A stretch of 64,000 bases of DNA, taken from positions 82,325,729-82,389,728 of the forward strand of contig OX359289.1 in NCBI GenBank assembly GCA_947179395.2, given 5' to 3'. Of the stretch, positions 1 through 11,611 are shown in pieces; the stretch's first letter is position 1, and each line of letters opens with the position of its first letter. Below the pieces are notes generated by a model, which saw only the letters and a program-made list of their open reading frames with translations, made no database searches and was not told the origin of the DNA. The DNA comes from Pulicaria dysenterica. Its lineage: Eukaryota; Streptophyta; Magnoliopsida; Asterales; Asteraceae. Position numbers and translations under genes: made by a program.

Positions 1-574
1 CAAGAAAAAATTAGAAATAATGTCCATCTCATATGAATCTGTTAAAAAAAAAAAAAAAACACTTTTGTAGCTATCTTGTACTGAAAATTTGTTTCCATTA
101 CACTTCTTATACACTATATTAGAACACCCACCAATGTACAAATGTATACCTAATAAAAAATGAGAACCATGCAAGACACATGTGATGCACAAGGTACAAC
201 AAACATAAGCATACCTCTTTTCCATGTTTCAAGTAATAAGATAAACACTGTTCTAAAACCTTCAAACCAAACATTTTATCTCCAACAAACATAAGCTCCG
301 TCAATAAAAGCTTCGTTTAATATCCACTCCCGTGATTCATGGTGGAAGGGACGCTGGGAACATCCTCATAGCAAAAGTCGAAGTTGTAGGGATCGCGCTT
401 CGAAATAAAGTGTGCAGTTAACCGTGGTAGTGTCCACCAGTTTCATCACTTCATTTTTGCTTTGCGTTGCTCCATACGAGATGGAATAAGTGGGTGGAGA
501 TATCTGAAGGTATCCTCTTTCAAAAATCTCATCTTACCATACACTGCACTCCGGCGAAGTTTGTATCGTGTAGA

Positions 575-582
575 CTTGCAGA
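575..582. repeat. Target site duplication, left (CTTGCAGA)
   Basis: The 8-bp CTTGCAGA directly left of the MITE is repeated exactly at 1366-1373 directly right of it. An 8-bp duplication is the hallmark of hAT-superfamily insertion. Confidence 0.9.
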
Positions 583-1365
583 CAGTGGCGGATCTAGAAA
601 TTTTACTCAGGGTATGCACAATCAAATAGATTTTTTTGTATGATAGCTAAATCCACTTTAATTTTGTCCACGACGGTACTCGAAACTTTGACCTTAGGTC
701 AACACTAAGCCACTAAAGTGCTAAAACATCTATCACTGAACTACAACCTAAGTGTCGATTAGTAAGGAAAATTCCATTTTCATTTAGTATTTTGTTTAGG
801 ATTTTTTTCCAGAATTGATGTCGTTCAAGGTTAACTTTTTTTGAATTTTAATTATTCGATATTTGTTTTAATATCATGTTTATCTAATATGGTCATTTTA
901 TGTGTGTATATGCATATATACAATCTCAACATTCTAACAATACCAAATTATATAAAACATAGACAGATATAAAAAATCAAATTAATATAACTATATTTAA
1001 TATCTTTTATTGCCTCTCTCTTAATATAAAGAAACACTTTTATGTCAAAAATCTATGAACGCTACTTGTTAAAAAAAATAGTAAATAAAAGTAAAACACT
1101 AAATATCAACAAACCCCTAAGCAATAATAATAAAATAGGTTGGCACTTGATACTAAGAAGTGGGAACTGGATATGCTCTATAGCCACATGGAGTGAAAGA
1201 ATACAGTTGAAGATGCTTATGAAGAGAAATTCAATAATGTGAGGGTGTGCATCTCTTTTTTTCAAGGTATGCACCTTAAGGAATTTTACACTAACAAAAT
1301 TGAAAACATGAAGTGATTATATATCAGTGAGGTTATATAGGGTATGCACTATAGATCCGCCACTG
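583..1365. mobile_element. Non-autonomous hAT-type MITE, 783 bp
   Basis: The element starts CAGTGGCGGATCTA and ends with its exact reverse complement, giving a 14-bp perfect terminal inverted repeat. It is flanked by an 8-bp direct duplication. The CAGTGGCGG terminus is typical of plant hAT elements. The interior is AT-rich and has no transposase; the short frames inside are random. The subterminal motif GGTATGCAC occurs near the left end, near 1265 and near 1341, as expected for transposase binding sites. It must rely on a transposase encoded elsewhere. Confidence 0.88.
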
Positions 1366-1373
1366 CTTGCAGA
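1366..1373. repeat. Target site duplication, right (CTTGCAGA)
   Basis: Exact copy of the 8 bases at 575-582, immediately outside the right inverted repeat. Confidence 0.9.
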
Positions 1374-1512
1374 TAGTCGGCTCCGGTTGCTTTGGCACGG
1401 TTTTCATCGGCAGTAGCTAGCGTATTCCTTTTATTCAATGGAAACTCTTGTTCAAAAGATATAACCGATTTCCAACTCCACTTGATGCATTGGAGAATCT
1501 TATAGCTTTAAT

Positions 1513-1531
1513 TAATAATAATAATAATAAT
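1513..1531. repeat. (AAT)n microsatellite
   Basis: About six uninterrupted AAT/ATA units in AT-rich DNA. Confidence 0.7.
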
Positions 1532-1691
1532 ATAAAAAAAATGAAGCTACAAGTACATTTTGTCATTTAACCTGGAAAAATTAATATGTAGTTTGCAGGG
1601 GGCAGACCTACCCCTTCTTTAATAAAAAAACTCATTGGACTTTGGACATATAGTTAGCTTCTAACAAGAATTACATTACAACCCAATCAAC

Positions 1692-1775
1692 ACTTTTTTT
1701 TTTTTTAAAGGCAAGATAATTTTATTAAATTTAAACTAGCAAGATGCTAGATGGTACAATTAACCGACAAAAAGA
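1692..1775 (-). mobile_element. Poly(A) end of a LINE-like retroposon (minus strand)
   Basis: A run of 13 T (1694-1706) is followed by AAAGGCAAGATAATTTTATT and then a segment whose reverse complement reads 'GTACCATCTAGCATCTTGC' before an AATAAAAT-like signal. This arrangement resembles the 3' end of plant LINEs read on the minus strand: a short untranslated tail, a polyadenylation-like signal, then poly(A). No reverse transcriptase frame follows, so it would be a strongly 5'-truncated copy. No target duplication was found. Confidence 0.4.
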
Positions 1776-1799
1776 CACATCTTTAACAACGAACAAACA

Positions 1800-2775
1800 T
1801 CGGAAAATCACGAACACAACCTAAACCGAACCTTGAACTCTTACCAACCTCGAACTCGAAACCTTGGACCCACGTACCGAAGCAACGAATCTGACCAACT
1901 GGAGCAACAAACACGGACCTCTTACACGAACTGGAGCAAACACGAAACCTTGGACCCACGAGCTAAAGCAACGAACCTGACCATCTGGAACAACAAAAGC
2001 GAACCAAACACAAACTGGGGTAACAAACACGACCTGGGGCAACAAACCAAACACGAATCACAAACAACCTCTTGAACTCTAACCAAACACGAACTGGGGC
2101 AACAAAACTCTGAGCCACGAACTGAAGCAACGAACAATCGAACGATGAACGACATCTGGATCAACAAACCGAACCTGTTGGAACTTTTGAACTGAACATA
2201 AACATTGTGAAACACGAACTGTAACTCGAAATGCGAACTGAAACTCCCGAACAATTGGAAACCACGAACCATGAACAGCCCACGAACCATAAATTGACCA
2301 CGGAATGGCCGCCCGCGGCAGCCACAAACACCCACGGAAAAGAGACCAACTCGAACCGAGATCAAACACTTTGAACAGAAACGAACCAGAACACCCTTCG
2401 AACTCCTCGACCGGCGGCAAGATGTGAGACGCAAACCATCGACACCACTGACTTGCAATATAATCTCGAAACTTTTGGACGGCCCTCGAAACCCTCTGGA
2501 CACCTCGAACCACTATCTACAACAAGAAAAAACCTCTGGACACACCTCGAAACCCACTGACTTGCAAGAAAACCTTGAACCACAGATCTACAGCAACGTA
2601 GGACACACCTCGAACCCTCTGGACACCCTCGAACCCTCTGTACCTCGAACGAACGCAAAGGGAAAACGAACCCTCGAACGAACCTCTGAATAACAAGCGT
2701 GAACTCCTCCACCGGAGAAATGGAACACTGAAACTCTCGAAACTCTCGAAACTTTGAACTCTGATCCTCGAACTC
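1800..2775. repeat. Degenerate CGAAC-rich minisatellite
   Basis: Nearly 1 kb is built from variants of short units such as ACGAACTGGAGCAACAAAC and CCTCGAACCCTCTGGACACC. They share a CGAAC or CGAAACT core every 10-25 bases. Base composition (C- and A-rich on the plus strand) differs sharply from the AT-rich flanks. Several overlapping long frames, mainly on the minus strand, are side effects of this repetition. It lies directly 5' (on the minus strand) of the retroposon-like tail, so it may be that element's internal repeat. Confidence 0.6.
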
Positions 2776-5040
2776 TGAACAAAATGAAAGGATAGTTACT
2801 AATTATTACTAACCTACTTATCATATCCCATTTAAACCATTCTTCATTTTTAATTAAGACCCAGCTCGGTGTTGGACCAAGGTACGCATACAGTAAACTC
2901 AATATTAACAAAGTTTACGCTAATAATACAAAATTAAATGGGTTTTCTCTCATCTAAATTATTATTATTATATTTTTTTTCTTTCTTTACATAACCTCCA
3001 TGCCTTGTAATTTATCAACATAAAGTTTTTTATGATAAGAAAAGAAGAAAGTAGGTCCCGAAGGATATTTTACCTACTCAAAATGTTACCCCTTTTATTT
3101 ATAAAACATAGTTCATGACTAACTCAAAATACTATGACAAAATATATCTGCTTTATTAAAGTTATTAGTTTTTAACTGCAAAATCACCAATTGTTATTTA
3201 TAAAACATGTATACTTCACCAACTGTACATAATAGTGCTGGCACTTACCATTTGTTATTTAAACTCTATATCTTAAACATGATTTATGACATATTTTATC
3301 ATAAACATTTGAAAATGAATCATCGATAGATTGTTGTTATAAAAAGCGTATGTTCTGTTAAAAACATTTCTATCTTATGGTTTATTATACAATTATGCCA
3401 AGTTCGGAAACGACACATCTTATAAACAAATCATCTGTAAACAATCAAAATTGTATTACTACGCTAGCTCCTTCATAAAGGTTTACAAGAAATTTTCAAC
3501 ATGTTTCTAACACCTTTTAAATACTTTATTTTGATTTTATTATTTGTTCATAACAAAAAACAAGTCGTTATTTGAAGAACTAATGATGGGCGAATCAAAA
3601 CAAAAAACAAGCCATTAATTTCTTTTGGCATAACGTTTAAACAATTAAAATAAAACGGAAGATGGAATGTACTACGTTGTGTAAACTTTTTATGAAGAGA
3701 CTTCTTTTAAAAATATAATATACAAATCTTTTTCTCAGATAAGTTATCAACCTAGAAACACAAAGCACATGCATATCCCTTATAGATATTATGTTACACA
3801 CCATTTATGGGTCTATGTTAAACATGTGGTGCCTCATGTTCATGCGAAGAAAAAATTTGCTCTTATAAACCCTATTAATAGTACCTTTTTAATAATACAA
3901 GAACCACGCCTGTGATTTGAGGTAGCTCCAACTAATCACTTGTGGTCCATGACCTTCGTGTTTTTTATCCGAAGCATAGCAAGTCCTTAGAGTTAAACTT
4001 GGCCAGAACCACAAAAAACTTTCGAATTACAGGTTCGTCTGATCTTTGTATCTATGATCATAATATACACAAATTTCTGAAACATGTACTTCCGAATATA
4101 TGAAGAACCTATGAATGACATACTCTGGCATATATTATAATTGATAAAGCCAAACTGACCTTACTGCATTGCTTTTCTATGAACATATGGGTCTCAAAAC
4201 TATGCAAATACGTATATTTATGTACATACATGACACATATATTTAGTAGTCTTCCCGTAACTGAATGAAAGTTAGAAGTCTAGCTTACTAACTTTTATCG
4301 TGAATACTTGTAATAATAATAATAATAATAAACAAAAGAAAGAGAGATCGAGATATAAAAAACAAAAAGCAAATATCCCTTGTTATTACGGTATTCATAA
4401 AGCATAACCCTTGCTCCGTTTATGTAAATATGGACCGGCTACCATCGTATTTTCCTAGTTTTGTTTGCTCAAACCTGGTCATAATAGGGGGTTTCCATCC
4501 TCGAAAAACTCCATAGAAATATAAAAGAGTTTGATCTTCTGCTTGCTAATTAAATTATTTGCAACTAATACTACATTCATAAAAATTACTAGTTTTATTC
4601 CCGTAAGTAATTATGTTAAAAACGGGAAGAGGATATGTCATTCCCCTACGTACTGGCATTTGAACCTTTTTAAAATTAAACTATTAAGACACCCATCTCA
4701 TAGGATTGTGAAATGATGGAATGTTAAAAATAGCTTCATAGTTAGGAAGGTGCATGGTTAAAGGGTAAAAGAAAAACTTCTCATAAGATTGTGTGTATCT
4801 ATAAGTATACACATTAACATATGGATTTATTAATATATGTAACTATTGCATGTTCCAATATGCATGATACAATGAATATAATGTATAAAAGGTAAAAAGC
4901 AAGCCTAGTATTAACAACTTGTCTAGCATGGCATAACACTCCCTTACCTTTTTCCAAACTAAGTCTGCTTTGTTTGGTTGAATTCCAATCATAGTCTAAG
5001 TAAGGATTCCATAAATATGTGACTACATATGGTAAAAATA
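2776..5040. other. AT-rich intergenic DNA, no gene seen
   Basis: About 2.3 kb of AT-rich sequence with frequent stops in all frames. The only structure noted is an (AAT)n microsatellite at 4311-4331. No RNA gene or transposon terminus could be supported. Confidence 0.5.
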
Positions 5041-6908
5041 TTAAACATAACTACAGATAATGTTTGATCCGAAGCACGTGCTTACCGAAGGATGAAGCGA
5101 CGTTCGGATCAAAACATATAGTGAATAAAATAATCTGATACATACCTAGACATTAAATACGCAAACCTAGCAAGAACCGGTTATTACCATCAGACCAGTC
5201 CCTGTCGTTAACTTTAGGACAAAAGAAGCTTGTTGGAATCTTCGGCAGCTACAACTACATGTCAGTTGTCATAGTAAATGTCCTTAGGACAGGTCATGTG
5301 TGGAGTAAATATTCTTATCATTAATCTATCTGATATTATATGTGTTTAAAAAATGCTTATGCCATGATTTAATTTATATATGAGTTTATAGATAGACTGA
5401 AGCTCAAAATACAATATGCATCTTATAAAAATATCGTTCAAATGAAAGAAGTTGTACATGGTACAGTACTCACATGGTTTGATGATTAACAATTTGATGT
5501 TTAAGTACAAGGTAGTACAGGTTTCCAGGCTACATGAACCGATTTTTCCTAAACCTCAGGTAGCAACTTTACGAACTACTCCGAAGCTTTAAGTCAGTCA
5601 CTAATAAAGAATGACTACAAATTGCTGCTCAGAAGCTCATACTCAGATTCAAAGTTCATGCGGACAACGGCTCGAGGTTGGTCTAAGATAAAAAGGATTG
5701 GTCCTTTAGCTACAAGCTCATGTACTTGTCCGGAGCTACTTAAAACCACCGGCAAAGGACAATCACGAACTGATTCATCCACCACAGGTTAAAAGTATCA
5801 AACATATTTTATTATATGACTTATGCATAACCATGTTTATGATGTGCATGACCTCCACATGATATTATTTATCAATATGAATGCTAGTTACTTGCTCTGT
5901 TTCATTACATACCACTATAAATGAATACATGAATGAAACTAAGTTCAATAGTATTAATAAGGTAGTACAATTGAACTGGGGGACTACAATGGTATAATAC
6001 CACTTTATTGAGAAAACAAGGTGAGACCTTAAGCTTAGGCCAAGCTTCGGCCAAGTTTCGGAAATCAACCTTATTGTACAAAGGTATTTCAAAACAAATG
6101 GTAACCAACGGTTACCTTACAACAAGTAGCTACACAATAAATAAATAGTAAAAACATGAATCTTACCACCAACAGGTGTAAGGTCATGCCGCTCATTAGA
6201 AGCTTCGGGATCATGAGCAAAAAATCTTTGTTAACCAGAAAGGTGCAAAGTACTTCCCGCAACCAACGGATCCTGGTTACGGGACAAAAGAGGTCTTCGC
6301 AACATAATGGAGACGTAAACGACACCTTTTGGAAGCACTAAACAAATACGCAAGAAATGTGCTTCGCATAACTAACAGGTTATGATACAACAAAACCTTT
6401 ACAAAGAACAAAGGTTCACAACATTATAAGAAATACCTACAAAGATCACCACCTTCAAACAATATAATCATATTGTGAAAGGAAATCAGGCAATCAACCA
6501 TGAAATGGTAACTTGTTCAAAAGTGGCATAGCCACACAAACATAGCTTGTCCGCCACTAACCAAACAACCAACAAAGGTTTTAAACAACAAATAAAGTCT
6601 TGAAACAGGTTCACGAAACTTAGATAAGCTTAAACAGGATCGGAGGAGACATTGATATACACCAATGGAGCATCGACGAGAACTAAAGCCTTCAACCCCT
6701 CCGCATAGAGGTCAACATGATTAGCAATCTTCGGAACGAAAGCATAAGGGGTCTGCACCAGGTCATCCAAAGCTTCACTCAGCTTCTTCTAGGACTTGGG
6801 ATCAAAATGAGGAGCATCAGACATAAAATGTTTGCAGGTAATCGCCAAAACACGAATGGATAGCATGAAGATTTTGAGGCTAGCATAACGTAGCCAAAAC
6901 TATATCAT
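5041..6908 (+). mobile_element. Internal remnant of an old Ty3/gypsy element
   Basis: This stretch ends in a polypurine-type tract and an LTR (next entries), so it is the 3' internal part of a plus-strand element. No RT or integrase motif remains. A coding-like stretch on the minus strand around 5640-5790 (Val/Pro-rich, no stop for about 50 codons) may be another exon or fragment of the antisense ORF listed next. The left limit is arbitrary, because the 5' LTR was not found. Confidence 0.35.
6630..6890 (-). pseudogene. Antisense ORF near gypsy 3' LTR (Tat-like)
   Basis: The minus strand reads through about 85 codons to a TAA at 6630-6632 with a single internal TAG. The product has alternating acidic and hydrophobic residues (for example HFDPKS, then DDLVQTPYAF and VDLYAEGLKALV). 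Tat-group Ty3/gypsy elements of plants (Grande, Retand, Ogre relatives) are known to carry an extra ORF between pol and the 3' LTR, often antisense to pol. Position and orientation here fit that: the LTR and polypurine tract point to a plus-strand element while the ORF is on the minus strand. The lineage call is an inference; sequence similarity could not be tested. Confidence 0.4.
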
Positions 6909-6924
6909 ACTAGACTGGGGGACT
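6909..6924 (+). other. Polypurine tract of the gypsy element
   Basis: AGACTGGGGGACT directly precedes the TGTTGACG start of the LTR. Confidence 0.55.
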
Positions 6925-7018
6925 TGTTGACGTATGGTCCGGAGCTCATACTGACCGAAGATTCATCTAAGTATCGGACCAACGACAAAATAGTAACTTA
7001 CAACTTGACAGGGGAATC
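6925..7018 (+). mobile_element. Gypsy 3' LTR, left part (split by element A)
   Basis: Starts TGTTGACGTATGG after a polypurine tract and runs to the target site of element A. Its continuation is at 22761-23217. Joined at the GAATC duplication, the LTR is about 551 bp and ends TTTCAACA. Confidence 0.5.
7014..7018. repeat. TSD of element A, left (GAATC)
   Basis: GAATC immediately before the 5' LTR of A is repeated immediately after its 3' LTR at 22756-22760. Confidence 0.9.
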
Positions 7019-7217
7019 TGTTAGATCTGTATTAGTAATTAGATCTAGAAAATATTATTGTAATAGAATATGCATTTTAGGGTTAAGGTATAAATACTAT
7101 GTAACCTTCACCTTTATTGTAGCTTTGGCATATTGAAAATAGAATATACACACTTAAAGGTGTTTTTGTCAAATTTCTCTCAAGTTCATACTATATTATA
7201 CTCATTATTGCCTTTCA
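7019..7217 (+). repeat. Element A 5' LTR
   Basis: TGTTAGATCTG...GCCTTTCA, 199 bp, very short for a copia element of this size. A TATA-like TATAAATA lies at 7089-7096 and is the likely core promoter. Confidence 0.92.
7089..7096 (+). promoter_or_regulatory. Putative TATA box, element A 5' LTR
   Basis: TATAAATA, about 130 bp before the LTR end; also present in the 3' LTR at 22628-22635. Called by position and sequence only. Confidence 0.5.
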
Positions 7218-7218
7218 A

Positions 7219-7231
7219 TTGGTATCAGAGC
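7219..7231 (+). other. Element A primer binding site
   Basis: TTGGTATCAGAGC one base after the 5' LTR, complementary to the 3' end of plant initiator Met-tRNA, the usual primer of plant copia elements. Confidence 0.9.
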
Positions 7232-7639
7232 GAACTCTGATTGGTTTCTGTAGTGAATCAAGCAAGAACAACACAAAACAGCAAAGGATTGATCAAGTTT
7301 CAAAGGTTTCTTGAAGAAAAAGTCACTTTCGGGTTAGAAATTGATTTCATAGATCTGATGGGTTAAAATTGTTGTTTTGTGGGTCATTAGGAAAGATATC
7401 ATCAGTCAAACACTCGACAATTGATTCTGGATTGATACAAACAACAGATCTGGAGTAATGGAGGTTTGAAGTATTTTCGAGTTCTTTGAAAAATTTATTG
7501 AAAATCCGATTTATTGTGTTTTAACTTGGGTTATTATTGATTAGAACTGTTTATTTGATTGTTGCGAACATATCTGGAAGTTTTGGAAACAATTGGAAAA
7601 GATTCACTTGAAAAATTCGAATTTCAGATCTGGATATGA

Positions 7640-8240
7640 ATTAGTCGGAATTCGTGACTTGAATCAGCGGATTTGACCTTTAAATCAGTAGGAATTCATC
7701 AATTCCTTGTATTTTGATAGGAATTCACCCAATTCCTAGTGAATCTGTGATAGGAATTATCCAATTCCTTGTAATTTGTGATAGGAATTCATCAATTCCG
7801 GGTTATTTTTCTCAGAATACATCAATTCCGACTGATATTTCACAAGGAATTCAATTTTACCAGGAATTGAACTTTTAGCAGGAATCAAACCTTTACCAGG
7901 AATTGAACTTTTACCAGGAATTGAAAATTCACAAGGAATTCAAGTTTCTCGGATTTGGACTTTTACCAGGAATTGGAATTTCACAAGGAATTCAAGTTAC
8001 TCGGATTTGAAAATTTACCAGGAATCTTAAATTCACAAGGAATTTACTTTTCTCTCGGAATTGAATTCAACTCGGAATTCAAGCTTCAATCGGAATTGAA
8101 AACAATCGGACTGTTCTCCTCACTCGGATTTTCTACTTTACTCGGATTTCTTCAAAGAGGAATCAATTAATCGGAATTCAGACTTCATACTTGATCGGAA
8201 TTCTAATTTCAATCGGAATTTAAGAATATTGATTGGGATT
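7640..8240 (+). repeat. Element A leader: GGAATT/AATTCC hairpin cluster
   Basis: About 20 copies of GGAATT or its complement lie in 600 bp between PBS and gag. Several form perfect small hairpins: AGGAATT, 4-base loop CATC, AATTCCT at 7690-7707; an 8-bp-arm version with a 5-base loop at 7718-7738; another near 7750-7768. Further right they become direct variants such as CCAGGAATTGAA and CTCGGAATT. The open frame at 7955-8170 is a by-product. The same motif recurs in the pol-to-3'ORF spacer at 18419-18570. Confidence 0.85.
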
Positions 8241-8295
8241 CAAACTTAGAAACTTTTCAGTGATTCAAGGAACCTTTCAGAGCAAAGATCCTAGA

Positions 8296-10746
8296 ATGTG
8301 TACTTATAGTGAAACCCTTTCGTTTGGTTCTGACACTAAATCTCCCGTGCTTTATCGTAGAGAGTATCATGTGTGGAAAGGGCGTTTTATGGACTTTATT
8401 GAAAACAATGAGAAATATGGAGAGTTGATGAAACAAAGTATCTTAGAGGGGAATGGTATCTTTATGTTTCATCAAAGGGCTGATCCAACTAACAATCCTC
8501 CACTTCCATAAATTAATCGTCCCAAGACTCCTTCAGAATATTCAGCAGAAGAAAAACTGAGAGCTACGGCAGATCAAAAGGCAAAGTACTACAAAGCAAA
8601 GCTTAATCTAATCAAGAAACGGAACAGTGGAACAGTTCTCCTTGCAGAAGAAGATCAGAATCTGTCCCACACAGATGATTCAGAGGAAGATACTGAAGTT
8701 CAAGCCCAGTTTGTACTAATGGCTCAAGTGGAACAGTCTGAATTTCTGGAGACTGATGGGGAAAGTGAAGATGAGGATGAGGGTTCAGTGATTGCTGAGG
8801 TTGAAGCTGATATTGAGGATGCAGTGCTGGGTGAGGTTGATACAGGGTTAATGGCAAAGTTTGACGAGTCAGATCCCGAAAGTGAATATGAGAGTGACAA
8901 TGAAATTGAAGAAGCTCCTTCCAGCACCAGTTATCTCTCAACTGAGTCTGAGTCTACTACTGAGAAGGTACATCTTAATGACCCTCATATTTCTGCTGAT
9001 CATGTTATGACTTTAGTTAATCAAGTACAAACCTTAACTGCTAAAAACCAGAAACTGCGATCACAAAACCTCAATCTTAAAATGAACCAAGCCGTCTCTT
9101 CTGAACACACAGTTAGTCTTAATCAACTTAAGGAAATAATTAGACAAAAGGAAGATGAGTTAAGTCAAGTTCAAGAGCAAACTGAAAGAAAAGTCCATGA
9201 CTTGAATGCTGCTAAGTTGAGTGCTGAAATCAATTTAAATCTGATTTTGGAAGAAAAATTGTCTTTGCAAACAAAAGTGAATAATCTAGAAGAAGTTGTT
9301 AGAAAGAAACCCACAACTCGTCATACTATTTTCAAAAGTTTAACACCAGATACTACAAATAAGTATAAGGGTCTAGGGTATGATGAAAGCGACTTCTTCA
9401 CGAAAATCAATTGCACTCAGCTATATCAGGCTGACAGAATGAACCAGGGCTTAACTGAAAAGATGGTGTTTGTTGCTGCAGAGGAAGTCACACAAGAAGA
9501 AACATTCAAAAGGACAACCACAACGAAATGTCAACAAGCATTTAATTATGACTCACTGAATGCATCATATAAAACAACAAATGAATCACATGTCAAAAAC
9601 AAAACTGGTTTTCATTCTGAAAGTATAATTTTTCAAGTGCCTGAGCAAACAGTTACTTCTTATGCACCACGTGTGTATATTCCTCATATGGAATTACAGA
9701 GTCGACAGGAAATTCTAAAAACAAATTGCATAATTAACAACATCATGTTTGAGATAGATACTCTAATTTTGCAAGAACAGTTATTTTTCACACAATCTTC
9801 CGCTGCTCATGTTCATAATTTTGACTCTGAATTTGTGAATCAACTGCAATTTGAAAATGATGTTTTACTTAATCAAGTTCAAGAATTTTCTGAAGAACTG
9901 AAAAAGGCAAACAAGAAAGTTAAGACTCACGAATCAACAATCGTTCAGTTGTGTGAAAATTTGAAAAGAAAAATAAGTGAATCAGCAAAAACAAATGTTT
10001 CTAATCTAGAAAATTTGGACTGTGCACACATTCTTCTTCCTCAAATCATTACTTATGAGATCGGGAAACAAATGAGAGATGAGAAAATGGCACGGCTTCT
10101 TGAAGAAAATGATCTTGGATGGAGTGTGAAAATTCCTACTTGTCCCAAAGCTTGTAGAGAATTTGTGGCTCACAAATGTAATCAATTCTGTGATTCAAAC
10201 AGTGTTAGAGAGAAAGGGTCAACATCAGGGACCAAATCTTCAAAATCTGCATCTTCTTCTCCTATGTCATCAAACATTATTAATAAATCTAACAAATCTT
10301 TTTCTCTTCCTTATAAACCAGATAAAAGAAATTGTGTCGTTAAACGAGAAGTGAAGAAGATTGTGCAGAAGAAAGATGTTACACAGTTACCTGAGAAGCA
10401 AAGGAGTGAGGACAAGAAGCAGAAGAAACACACTCATTCAAGAAAGCAGTCTTTCTTTCCGTCCTTTTGTTTAATTCATAAAAGATTTTGTTTGTCTGAT
10501 TGTAAAGCAGTCTTAAACTGGAAAGTAAAATCTGCTAATGTCTTAAATTGTCAATCTACTGTTTCAAAACCACCAGTTGTGAAAGATGAAATTTTTTGTG
10601 CAAGTGTTGGTTGTGTTGAGGGTCACTGTATCAATGCATGCTCATATCATCAAGAACGGATTCTGAGAGGATACAAATCCGTTCCAAATTGGAGGAATCC
10701 TAAAGAAGATATGATCTTTACTTGGTTTGTTAACCGTAAGGGTTAT
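8296..10746 (+). pseudogene. gag: Element A gag (5' part), capsid/zinc-knuckle deleted
   Basis: The frame starts at ATG 8296, matching the start of E's gag (shared VLxRxEYxVWK and RFMDFIE). It has one in-frame TAA at 8509-8511 and otherwise stays open to the B insertion at 10746. Compared with E it jumps from the N-terminal domain (AKYY near codon 95) directly to the region after the zinc knuckle (VLLAEEDQ), so roughly 300 residues including the CCHC motif are missing. The rest is acidic and coiled-coil-rich, then basic, with Cys/His clusters near 10460-10660. After B is removed the frame continues at 16723 without a shift. It probably encodes no functional capsid. Confidence 0.8.
10742..10746. 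repeat. TSD of element B, left (GTTAT)
   Basis: GTTAT before B's 5' LTR is repeated at 16718-16722 after its 3' LTR. Confidence 0.92.
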
Positions 10747-11506
10747 TGTTGGGAAATTAGCTAAGGCATTAAGACTGTTTAACATGCAAAGTTGAAACTG
10801 TTAGAAGAGTTTATGGAAAACAGTTGTGAACTGTTAGATGAAAATATGAAAACAGTTGTGAATAACAGTTGTTGTGGGCATTACAACTGTTAGTACAAAG
10901 TTCAGAACTGTTAGTTCAAACTTCTACAACTGATTGAAGACCTTGAAGCCGAAGACTGTTAGAAGAACCAGAACTGTTGCATCCAATGAACAGTTTCGGT
11001 TGAGCTAAATATGGAAAACCCTATCTTTGAAGATATCCCGAAATATTTGAAAGATCATCCAGATTATCTCAAAAGATAGAAGATTACCTAACTGTCAGCA
11101 AATCAAGGAAGATCAAGGAGTATATAAATGCTAGATTAGAATTTATAATACGTACGTACTCATTGATTAAGTTTTCGCATTCATTCTTCAAGTTGTAATT
11201 TTCTTTCAGAATAGTGCTAAGCCTCTAAGTTTCTCTTTGAAACCCAAGAACAATCTGTGTTCTTCGTCTAACATAATAAGTTAGATTGGGGGTGAAGTTT
11301 GCTATTGTAATCATTCTGGTTGATCAATAAAACTACTGTTTGATTGAATTGCTTTGTGTTCAAAACCTTCTTTAATCAATTAAGTGTGATTCCGCAACTT
11401 CTTAGTTGATTGTGATCATAGTTAAAGATTAACTTTTATTCAACTCTGATTTGTTATTCAAAAGTTAGTTCTTGTTATTTGATATAATCTATATCCGATC
11501 CTGACA
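10747..11506 (+). repeat. Element B 5' LTR
   Basis: TGTTGGGAAATTAGC...GATCCTGACA, 760 bp. A TATATAAA box lies at 11121-11128. The first 260 bp (U3) hold about a dozen copies of AACAGTTG or its complement (AACTGTT), the B-specific motif. Confidence 0.95.
11121..11128 (+). promoter_or_regulatory. Putative TATA box, element B 5' LTR
   Basis: TATATAAA roughly half way through the LTR, the usual U3/R boundary zone; duplicated in the 3' LTR at 16332-16339. Confidence 0.6.
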
Positions 11507-11508
11507 AG

Positions 11509-11521
11509 TGGTATCAGAGCC
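11509..11521 (+). other. Element B primer binding site
   Basis: TGGTATCAGAGCC two bases after the 5' LTR, initiator-Met-tRNA type. Confidence 0.92.
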
Positions 11522-11611
11522 TTATCATTAAGGTTCCTTTGATCACCAGTTGAAGGTTTTGCTTCAATCTTGCTTTGTTCTTTAAAACTGTTTTCAAATT
11601 ACTTTGTTCCA

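Larger units (their letters stand above)
317..1407 (-). pseudogene. Decayed coding-like fragment split by a MITE
   Basis: If the MITE at 583-1365 and one TSD copy are removed, the minus strand has a reading frame from an ATG at 1407 to a stop at 317-319. It has two adjacent TGA codons about half way, near 450. The conceptual product is about 100 codons, rich in Lys/Arg in the first half (it contains KLRRSAVYGKMRF) and ending in a Pro/Tyr-rich tail. I do not recognise the family. Codon texture looks more protein-like than the surrounding AT-rich DNA, and the frame continues across the two stops, so an old gene or transposon-derived exon is plausible. A chance open frame cannot be excluded. Confidence 0.3.

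Noticed and set aside
119..304. Small minus-strand frame at the left edge
   Set aside because: Cys/Phe-rich, no motif, AT-rich context; random.
1821..2911. Several 60-190 codon frames on both strands
   Set aside because: Overlapping frames created by the CGAAC minisatellite; low-complexity products with no family signs.
8612..8941. Minus-strand Pro/His-rich frames opposite A gag
   Set aside because: Antisense shadow of acidic codon repeats in gag.
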